This document shows, piece after piece, positions 37,596-43,925 of a DNA stretch of 64,000 bases (positions are counted from its first letter, which is position 1; each line of letters opens with the position of its first letter). This DNA comes from Tatumella saanichensis (GTDB lineage Bacteria; Pseudomonadota; Gammaproteobacteria; Enterobacterales; Enterobacteriaceae): contig NZ_ATMI01000003.1 in NCBI RefSeq assembly GCF_000439375.1, positions 1 to 64,000 of the forward strand, in the 5' to 3' direction. Under the pieces are notes generated by a model, which saw only the letters and a program-made list of their open reading frames with translations, was not told the DNA's origin and made no database searches. Made by a program: the position numbers and the translations under genes.

Positions 37596-37745
37596 ATGAA
37601 AGTAAAGTTGTACAGAGGTCATTACCCTGAGTCACCCCATAACGATCAACAGGCTAAACTGGCAGTCTTTGACAGAATGGCCCAGTACCGTGAATGTGGA
37701 ATGTCATCAATACATCAGATTTATCAGGAACAGACAGATGAATAA
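37596..37745 (+). CDS. small hypothetical protein coupled to MHS transporter
   Basis: The 49-codon frame starts at ATG 37596 (MKVKLYRGHYPESPHND) and ends by overlapping the transporter start, as ATGAATAA serves both. Such overlap suggests translational coupling. The sequence is not recognised. It could be a real small protein or the 3' remnant of a longer decayed gene in the 190 bases after the DUF2848 gene. Confidence 0.4.
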   Translation: MKVKLYRGHYPESPHNDQQAKLAVFDRMAQYRECGMSSIHQIYQEQTDE

Positions 37746-39039
37746 AAATAATCCTCAGGGTAGGGCCGGTAAGCAAAAAGTGACCGTTGGACGTCTGGCT
37801 GCGGCCAGTTCAATTGGTACCGCATTAGAATGGTACGACTTCACAATTTATAACATCATGGCAGCACTGGTGTTTAACCATGTTTTTTTCCCTGACTTCG
37901 ACCCTTTAGTCGGTACCATCTTGGCTTTTTCGACCTATGCGGTGGGCTATATCTCCCGTCCATTAGGGGGCTTTATTTTTGGTCATTTGGGAGATGTTGC
38001 CGGACGAAAAATAGTACTGATGGTAACGCTAGTGATTATGGGGATCACCACCGCATTGATGGGTGTATTGCCAGGATATCAGGCCTGGGGGGTCTGGAGT
38101 CCAATACTGCTGGTGTCCCTGCGCTTTATTCAGGGGGTAGCGTTAGGTGGCGAATGGGCTGGTGCGGTATTGCTCTCTATGGAACACGGTGATGCGGATA
38201 AGAGAGGGAGAAATGCTTCTTTTGCTCAAGTCGGCCCATCCTGTGGCACCCTGATTGGCACCGGCATTATTACGCTAGTGACCGTACTGATCAGTGTGGA
38301 CAGTTTTCAAGACTGGGGTTGGCGCATACCGTTTCTACTGAGCTTAGTGCTGGTGGTCTGCGGATTATGGGTTCGTCGCGGTGTTGAAGAAACTCCAGAC
38401 TTTGTTGAAATGCAGCAACAAGAAAAAACAGCAGAGATGCCGCTGAAGGAGGTGTTTGTTAACTATCCTAAGCAACTCCTCATCGCTGGCGGGTCCCGGG
38501 TCGGTGCGGATGTGATGTATGCGTTAGTGGTGGTTTTCACCCTAACTTATGTGACCACAGTATTGCATCTGCCGCGGCCGCTAGCCTTGATTGCGACGAT
38601 GTTGGGAGCGATAGGTAATGCCATCACTGTTCCAGTATTTGGTGCGCTGTCAGATAAGTGGGGACGGCGTCCGGTGTATATGGCGGGAGCGGTGCTGGCA
38701 ATAGCCTGGTCGTTTATCTTTTTCGGTCTACTCAACAGTGAAGAGCCGGTGTTGATTGTTCTGGCGGTCATCGGTGGTTTGCAGGTACATGCCATGATGT
38801 ATGGCCCACAGGCCTCGTTCATTACAGAACAATTTCCAACCCATGTTCGTTATGCCGGATCATCACTGGCCTATACTCTTGCAGGTATTGTTGGCGGAGG
38901 ATTTGCGCCATTAATTATCACCTCGCTGTTTAAAAGCACTGGGACGACCCTGTGGGTGTCGCTGTATGTCAGCTTGGCATTATTAGTGACATTGCTTGCG
39001 TTATGGAAAGCCAAAGAGACTGCGTATCGTCGTCAGTAA
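37738..39039 (+). CDS. MHS-family (metabolite:H+ symporter) MFS transporter
   Basis: The 433-residue, 12-helix major-facilitator protein is of the metabolite:H+ symporter family (relatives ShiA, YhjE, ProP). It starts RLAAASSIGTALEWYDFTIYN, the MHS signature, and has GHLGDVAGRK between helices 2 and 3, RFIQGVALGGEWAGAVLL and ALSDKWGRRPVY between helices 8 and 9. ATG 37738 is chosen over upstream in-frame starts because homology begins there. Substrate is probably a carboxylate. It sits with the GntR and DUF2848 genes. Confidence 0.9.
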   Translation: MNKNNPQGRAGKQKVTVGRLAAASSIGTALEWYDFTIYNIMAALVFNHVFFPDFDPLVGTILAFSTYAVGYISRPLGGFIFGHLGDVAGRKIVLMVTLVIMGITTALMGVLPGYQAWGVWSPILLVSLRFIQGVALGGEWAGAVLLSMEHGDADKRGRNASFAQVGPSCGTLIGTGIITLVTVLISVDSFQDWGWRIPFLLSLVLVVCGLWVRRGVEETPDFVEMQQQEKTAEMPLKEVFVNYPKQLLIAGGSRVGADVMYALVVVFTLTYVTTVLHLPRPLALIATMLGAIGNAITVPVFGALSDKWGRRPVYMAGAVLAIAWSFIFFGLLNSEEPVLIVLAVIGGLQVHAMMYGPQASFITEQFPTHVRYAGSSLAYTLAGIVGGGFAPLIITSLFKSTGTTLWVSLYVSLALLVTLLALWKAKETAYRRQ

Positions 39040-39056
39040 TGTTGTTGCGGTGACCC

Positions 39057-39086
39057 TCAGCCTAGTGGGATGACTCACTAGGCTGA
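39057..39086. terminator. inverted repeat downstream of MHS transporter
   Basis: TCAGCCTAGTG (39057-39067) and CACTAGGCTGA (39076-39086) form a perfect 11-bp stem with an 8-base loop. There is no T-tract on either side. It lies between convergent genes and may stop transcription with Rho or protect mRNA ends. Confidence 0.5.
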
Positions 39087-39234
39087 CAGGGCACGGTATA
39101 CTATGCCTTATCGGTTTGGTGTTCCCCTCAGATGACTCTACTACAAAGATTTCCTTACCTGTTTCGCAGGGGGCAGTACGCGTAAGACATTGCTGGACTT
39201 CACTTGTGAGCGTTATCGTGGCGGATCCTCGCGA

Positions 39235-39690
39235 TTATTGTGTTGTGGTGAATATGCGCTCGAGCCAGGCGGCGAAAGCGTTGATTTGCGCGACCTGTTG
39301 CTCATTGAAATCCGTTGGCTGCTGACAGGCTGCCAGCAGTCGTTGCGTCTCATCACTTATCTGTGGGTAGCGCGCCTTAAGTTTATCCGCATAAGCGAGA
39401 AGTGAGCCTGGCCAATCAGTGTCGTCTGCCTGACGCAGAATATTGGTTGCCCTTAAAAATTTTCGGGCTGCGGCACGAATGAGTAACCTGCGTTGCAGCT
39501 GATCATCACTGTTTTCCGCTTCGTTTAAATAGCGACTTATCACCGGCATAAAGTCACCATTAATAGCAATCGCAATGGCTTTCGAGGGGGTGAAAGGCTG
39601 GAAATAGTGTCGCAGATCCTCACCATAGAGGCAGCAACATTGGTGCCCAAGAAAGCGTAACGAAGCTAAGCTGCAAAATGGTAGGACACT
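39235..39690 (-). pseudogene. nucleotidyltransferase-like protein, 5'-truncated
   Basis: The frame contains LYGEDLRHYF, then a helical part MPVISRYLNEAEN, RRLLIRAAARKFLRATNIL and ADKLKARYP. This resembles the C-terminal two-thirds of nucleotidyltransferase-fold proteins of about 250 residues that have GEDLR after the catalytic region. The N-terminal GSxxxG...DxD part is absent. The residues nearest the open end (VATFLLRGQS) read over the complement of an HNH gene, so homology ends at a junction somewhere in 39650-39698. The family call is moderately sure. Confidence 0.5.
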
Positions 39691-39697
39691 CTGGCCG

Positions 39698-40018
39698 CGC
39701 AGTAAAAAAGTGGCGACCAATGCATTAGTGAAGGCCGGTTACCGGTGTGAATGTGGGGATCACCCATTGTTTAAGCGCCGCACTTCAGACTTAAATTATA
39801 CCGAGCCGCACCATTCAATCCCGATGAGTAGCCAGCCACAGTTTACGCATTCGCTGGATATCGAAGAGAACATTGTTTCATTATGCTGTAACTGCCATAA
39901 GCAGATACACCTCGGGGCAGGGCATGAGTCGATGCTGGAACACCTGTTTAACCAGCGTAAAGCATTATTGGCGGAATGCGGGCTGACCCTCAGTTTTCAG
40001 CAATCATTAGCACTGTAG
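39698..40018 (+). pseudogene. HNH endonuclease, 5'-truncated
   Basis: The C-terminal HNH domain is clear: KKVATNALVKAGYRCECG, EPHHSIP, SLDIEENIVSLCCNCHKQIHLG. Family members have a long N-terminal part before this. Here the recognisable sequence begins at about RSKK (39698), where it meets the truncated minus-strand gene head to head. A GTG at 39710 could start a short 102-residue protein with an intact HNH motif, but its regulation and N-terminal domain are lost. Confidence 0.7.
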
Positions 40019-40038
40019 TAATAAAACCTCCTGAAAAT

Positions 40039-40087
40039 GATCCGCGAATGAGGATCCGACAATCAGGATCGCGATCGTCAGATCCTC
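40039..40087. repeat. GATC-rich 14-base degenerate tandem repeat
   Basis: Units GATCCGCGAATGAG, GATCCGACAATCAG, GATCGCGATCGTCA and GATCCTCGTGCAGG follow each other from 40039. Five GATC sites fall within 46 bases (40039, 40053, 40067, 40073, 40081). GAGGATC (40050-40056) and GATCCTC (40081-40087) can also pair. It lies between convergent genes. Confidence 0.65.
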
Positions 40088-40098
40088 GTGCAGGGGTA

Positions 40099-40857
40099 TT
40101 ATTGGCTGCTGCTGCGTTGAATACTGCCGATAAACGGCAGCCTTAACGCCAATGGCGAAAATTGGACACCCATATCCAGCCCCAGCAGGTTGATTTCAAC
40201 ACCCTCCACTGGTCCGATATTCACCCCCACCAATCCCATCAGTGAGAATTGGAAACCTCTCCCCGAAGGGGGGAGGCCAACGGGATCGGTCAGTGAACGG
40301 TAGTCTTTACCGATGGCATTGGCCGGTAGGTTCAGTTGCAACGCGGGTACATCGCGGCCGATATGGGCAAGGAAAGTGTTACTGTTTGGCCCCGGGTAAG
40401 CATGATAGGTCGTTTTCCACGGGTAAGACGTAATCGCTCGTTCAATTTGTGGGATCAGGGCGGCAGCCTCTGGACCGCGTTTATCCACTAATAAGTGAGG
40501 GCGGGCACCAAACCAGTAATCATCAGCCCCATGGCGATTACGGCGGATTTTCTCACCGGCCCCCCATTCGGTGACTTCATAGCGGGTATAGCGAGTTTCC
40601 CCGACTCGTTTGAAAATAATCCATGGATGGACCGCGACCTTACCGCGCCAGCCATAAGTCGGTGCATCATAAACTTGTACTATTGCAGTGTTAGCCAACT
40701 GGCGCGGATCCGGCGCTTGTCCAGAAGAGGTTTGGCGTGCTGCCCACCAGCCTTGTCCTTCCGCAACTCCCGGATGGGTGTCGTGCATCATACTGGCAGC
40801 AAGAGAGAAGATAATCACCACAAGAAACAGCAGACCTGAAACTTTCAGTATCGGCAT
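40099..40857 (-). CDS. DUF3750 family protein
   Basis: This is a 252-residue protein with an N-terminal hydrophobic anchor (LKVSGLLFLVVIIFSLAASMM) and a periplasmic DUF3750 domain: IVQVYDAPTYGWRGKVAVHPWI, then YWFGARPHLLV and PGPNSNTFLAHIGR. Function is unknown. The PGPNSNTF element is the most conserved part and is intact. It appears to be a single transcription unit; no partner is obvious. Confidence 0.85.
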   Translation of the reverse strand: MPILKVSGLLFLVVIIFSLAASMMHDTHPGVAEGQGWWAARQTSSGQAPDPRQLANTAIVQVYDAPTYGWRGKVAVHPWIIFKRVGETRYTRYEVTEWGAGEKIRRNRHGADDYWFGARPHLLVDKRGPEAAALIPQIERAITSYPWKTTYHAYPGPNSNTFLAHIGRDVPALQLNLPANAIGKDYRSLTDPVGLPPSGRGFQFSLMGLVGVNIGPVEGVEINLLGLDMGVQFSPLALRLPFIGSIQRSSSQ

Positions 40858-41149
40858 CGCATACTCCTAAAAAGGGGGATTACATTAACTATAGTTTATG
40901 GAGTTAACCGGATGACTGAGCACGGAAAAGCGTGAGTATCGCAAGGTAAAACCTTAAGACCTTAAGGATGAGGACAACGGGGGACTCAATGGCACGATAA
41001 CAGCTAAAAAAATCCTCAGTCAGGCAGGGAAAAGGGATAAGCAGTAGTAATAGGAACTTAGGGTGAACTGTGACGACAGGGTATCTGGAAATTAATGACC
41101 ACTTTCTTCACATAGAGAGACAGAAGAAAGCGGTCATTATGCGAGGCTA
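40858..41149. other. intergenic stretch with palindrome and long hairpin
   Basis: No gene is seen. CCTTAAG (40952-40958) and CTTAAGG (40961-40967) form a perfect inverted repeat with a 2-base gap, a possible operator about 95 bases upstream of the DUF3750 gene. A second structure, 41094-41109 with 41123-41138, pairs 15 of 16 bases (CTTTCTTC/GAAGAAAG within AATGACC/GGTCATT) just after ariR. Read on the minus strand it ends in AATTT, so it is the likely terminator of the ycgZ-ymgA-ariR operon. Confidence 0.55.
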
Positions 41150-41419
41150 TTAGATGTGTTGGTCGTCAGGGGTTTTGGAAACCACCATTTCTAACGCATT
41201 TCGCAGAATATCCAGTTGCATCGGATCAGACGTGTTTTCCAGTTCGGCAATCAGGTACAGAATGATAGCTTTATTGGTCGCTTTACGACCGCTGAGAACA
41301 ATATCGTTCACAATGGCGCTCAGTACGGCAGTTTCGGCGCTAGGATCATCAGTAGATGAGTGAAAGTAATGAACGATGTCTGCTTCCGGAGTTGTTGTCT
41401 GTTGCACGTTGTTATCCAC
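41150..41419 (-). CDS. ariR: AriR/YmgB-family biofilm and acid-resistance regulator
   Basis: The 89-residue protein aligns with E. coli AriR (YmgB): a variable N-terminus, then VHYFHSS, AVLSAIVNDIVLSGRKATNKAIILYLIAELE and a final helix DILRNALEMVV. AriR is a small dimeric helical protein that acts as a connector to the Rcs system and affects biofilm and acid resistance. It is the last gene of the three-gene operon with ymgA and ycgZ. It is intact. Confidence 0.8.
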   Translation of the reverse strand: MDNNVQQTTTPEADIVHYFHSSTDDPSAETAVLSAIVNDIVLSGRKATNKAIILYLIAELENTSDPMQLDILRNALEMVVSKTPDDQHI

Positions 41420-41506
41420 TCGTAGTTTTGAAAGTTTTGAGCGACTGAAATACTCAGCCAGGAAATTAAAATTTGTTCTTGATGAAGCCTATAAAAATTG
41501 CCGGTT

Positions 41507-41773
41507 TTAGTGTTTTTTAAATCCTGTTACCGGAAAAACAGAAAACGATGACCGTTCTGCTTTTGCCGAGCGCCTGGCGGATGAGAAGTGTGCATTAACT
41601 TCCGCCAAGGCAAAAATCAGTGCATTTTTGCGTTCAGGCTGTGTTTCACTGGCCATCATCTTTCGCAGACGATGAGCTAATGTGGCTCCGTTAAGCGCGG
41701 CGTTTTGTTGGAGCAGGCTCATAATGGCCTCACCGAGCAGAGTTTCCGTTAATTTTTCCTGTTTGCTTCGCAT
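41507..41773 (-). CDS. ymgA: YmgA-like connector protein
   Basis: The 88-residue protein (MRSKQEKLTETLLGEAIMSLLQQNAALNGATLAHRLRKM) shows the same helical pattern as E. coli YmgA and lies between ycgZ and ariR, the E. coli order. YmgA is a small connector that feeds the Rcs phosphorelay. The C-terminal tail (from about 65) is Ser/Arg-rich and unlike the neighbours. Assignment rests on position and pattern. Confidence 0.65.
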   Translation of the reverse strand: MRSKQEKLTETLLGEAIMSLLQQNAALNGATLAHRLRKMMASETQPERKNALIFALAEVNAHFSSARRSAKAERSSFSVFPVTGFKKH

Positions 41774-41839
41774 GACTGATTGACTGAATCTCTCTGTTCA
41801 GAAGATTTACTGGTTATCCGGATTGACCCATTCGGCGGA

Positions 41840-42076
41840 TTAATCCGTTAGTACCAGGCTGATCAGGTGTTGATAGTGCTGTGTCTGTTCAACGCTGGTA
41901 GCTTGATTTAGTCGGCTGAGCAGTGCCTGACAGATCGCTTTGCGGTTGATGTTTTTGCCGCTGGCCAAGATCTCCAAAACGATCTCCCCGAACGTTTCTT
42001 CTCCGGAAAGCTCTTCGGCGTTGAAATAATGGATAATTTCTGCTGCACTTCCCTGACTGATACTGTTCTGCCGCAT
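41840..42076 (-). CDS. ycgZ: YcgZ-like regulatory connector protein
   Basis: The 78-residue protein from ATG 42076 (MRQNSISQGSAAEIIHYFNAE) equals E. coli YcgZ in length. Shared elements are EETFGEIVLEILASGKNINRKAICQALLSRLNQAT and the end HYQHLISLVL. An upstream in-frame ATG at 42166 would overlap the operator sites. In E. coli ycgZ is the first gene of the ycgZ-ymgABC operon, repressed by the MerR-type protein BluR and induced by cold and blue light. No bluF or bluR gene is in this window. Confidence 0.8.
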   Translation of the reverse strand: MRQNSISQGSAAEIIHYFNAEELSGEETFGEIVLEILASGKNINRKAICQALLSRLNQATSVEQTQHYQHLISLVLTD

Positions 42077-42138
42077 GCTGACCTCTCTGTAATGTTGACT
42101 TGCTTTGATGAACAGCAATCCTTGAAATTGATCGCCGG

Positions 42139-42205
42139 GTTGTACAACTATGCAAACCTCGCACAATCTTGCTCAATGTGTACAACCAATATAAAGTTGT
42201 ACAAC
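42139..42205 (-). promoter_or_regulatory. ycgZ control region with regularly spaced TTGTACAA palindromes
   Basis: GTTGTACAAC is at 42139-42148 and 42196-42205, with GTGTACAAC at 42178-42186 and a degenerate CGCACAA between. Centres of the three clear sites are 38 and 19 bases apart, so all sites, including the degenerate one, fall on a 19-base grid. TTGTACA is the core reported for MlrA, the paralogue of the ycgZ repressor BluR. A BluR-like MerR protein is therefore the likely binder (inference). Confidence 0.65.
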
Positions 42206-42471
42206 TTTATGTTTTGTCAAAATGTGCTTTTTTATTAACGAAAGCTTTACTTTTATCGATTAACTTTACGATTGGTCGATTTATAGATGCCTCTCATCCT
42301 TACAGAGTCTCCATTACAGGAAGTGTATATACAGACATGATTTATAATAAAATTTTTGGTTTTATTGGTTTTATGTAAGGTAGCGAATAACATTATTGGC
42401 AAGTAAATTTTTTTGTCGAATAGCAGGCTAACTATCTATATTAGCAGCTAATTATTAAAGGATTTCCGACG
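42206..42471. other. AT-rich intergenic stretch
   Basis: This 266-base AT-rich region separates the ycgZ operators from the FUSC gene. It has no convincing ORF. It probably holds the FUSC promoter and is the sort of curved, AT-rich DNA bound by H-NS; nothing more specific is visible. Confidence 0.4.
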
Positions 42472-43512
42472 ATGAACAGTCTCTCTTCGCAAGTGAAACA
42501 TGACCTGAGATTGGGGTTACTCTGCCTGCCAGTGATGGTAATTATTTCACTGGTCGGACTAATCAGCGGCCATGTTCCTGCCGCCAGTATTGCAGCGGGT
42601 GGTGCCATGACGCTCTCATTCGGTGCTAATAAGACCTGGGGCGGGTCATCGTTTGTAATGCTGTTTATCACAACCTTGGGATTGATGCTGTCCGCCTGGC
42701 TTGGGACCTTGGCCGGTAACAGTGTGCCTGTCTATATCATTGGCGCCATCCTTTATACCGGCTTGTATGTGATGATGGGGAATATCGACAGTAGTGCGTG
42801 GTGGATGTTACAGCAATGGGCAATTGCGTATCTGATCTCTGGCTACTTTTCCGACTCCTTGGTCCATGATGCCGAGCGTGCTGCCATGATTGGCCTTGGC
42901 AGTGCTTTACAGATGTTATTTTTGGCAGTGGTCTATGACCATACCAAATTTAGAGTTAAGGATATGAGCCCGCGGCTATGGCTGATGTTTCTACAGAAAA
43001 ATACTGCTGGGTACCGCAAAAAATTACATGTTCAGTGGTCTGTGTTCACCGGAATATTGGGAATGGGGGTCGTATTACTGATTGCGCGGGGGGTGGATGT
43101 ACCTAATGGTTATTGGGCAGGGATGACCCTGTTACTCTGTTTACGCAATAGCTACCATGACTCGTTGGGACGGGCTCGTAGTCGAGTGATAGGCACATTA
43201 TTGGGTGGGGTTTTTGCGGCGTTAATGCTGAATTATTATCCCGTACAATGGTTTATCGTCAGCGCCTTTATCTTTTTTGGCTTTATTTCATTCACGCTCT
43301 CTTACTCGCTGATCCAAAAATCCTACTTGGTCTACAGCATTTTTATGACTATGACAGTGGTATTTATGATCTCGGCGTTTACTGGCCCGCAGACAGGAAT
43401 TGCGCTGCATCGTATTGAAGCAACTCTGCTCGGAGGTGCGGTGGCGATTGCGGCGTTTGTGATCACGCGAGTGATCACCCGTAGGGATATCGCCACCGGT
43501 GAGGAGCAGTAA
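42472..43512 (+). CDS. FUSC-family inner-membrane protein
   Basis: This is a 346-residue protein with two sets of membrane helices separated by a cytoplasmic stretch (DHTKFRVKDMSPRLWLMFLQKN). In the second half, YWAGMTLLLCLRNSYHDSLGRARSRVIGTLLGG is the typical fusaric-acid-resistance/AaeB signature. Such proteins are putative aromatic-acid or drug exporters, usually working with membrane-fusion partners. None is adjacent, so the substrate is unknown. It has a ribosome site AAAGGA and a terminator downstream. Confidence 0.85.
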   Translation: MNSLSSQVKHDLRLGLLCLPVMVIISLVGLISGHVPAASIAAGGAMTLSFGANKTWGGSSFVMLFITTLGLMLSAWLGTLAGNSVPVYIIGAILYTGLYVMMGNIDSSAWWMLQQWAIAYLISGYFSDSLVHDAERAAMIGLGSALQMLFLAVVYDHTKFRVKDMSPRLWLMFLQKNTAGYRKKLHVQWSVFTGILGMGVVLLIARGVDVPNGYWAGMTLLLCLRNSYHDSLGRARSRVIGTLLGGVFAALMLNYYPVQWFIVSAFIFFGFISFTLSYSLIQKSYLVYSIFMTMTVVFMISAFTGPQTGIALHRIEATLLGGAVAIAAFVITRVITRRDIATGEEQ

Positions 43513-43552
43513 AGTCGGTTAATCAACAGTTGTATCGCTTTGCCCCTTGTTA

Positions 43553-43575
43553 CAGCCCCTGTCGGGGCTGTTTTT
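43553..43575 (+). terminator. terminator after FUSC gene
   Basis: CAGCCCC (43553-43559) and GGGGCTG (43564-43570) around TGTC, followed by TTTTT. Confidence 0.88.
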
Positions 43576-43656
43576 ATTTGTATCCAAAAGGAGACGCTAC
43601 TTTACGCAGAAGTTCCTGTGGCAAAGCTGACCCCACCCATCATTTCGAGACCGTGA

Positions 43657-43824
43657 TTGTACTCTGGCGGTAGCGGTAGCGGAGGCGGCAGATATATCAG
43701 TATTGCTGTTTTTAAATACCCTTTTAATTACAATTTAGAAACATCTATCCTAGGGCAATTTGCGGAAATACCCCTACAAAGTGGCTTTGTAATCGCTACC
43801 ATCGACCAATATATGAACAATTAA
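43657..43824 (+). pseudogene. unrecognised 3' gene remnant upstream of gcd
   Basis: An open frame of 55 codons without a proper start begins after a TGA. It reads a glycine/serine-rich stretch (YSGGSGSGGGRY), then ISIAVFKYPFNYNLE and FAEIPLQSGFVIATIDQYM before the stop. The protein-like composition suggests the tail of a former gene. The family is not recognised. The gcd promoter must lie within or just after it. Confidence 0.35.
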
Positions 43825-43925
43825 GTGTATGTGTGTCACTTATGTCAGTTTTTAGGTTTTATAAATGTATTAAAAATGTTTTTAAAATGTATAATCTGGG
43901 CGCAAATTTTATCAGGGACTGCACT

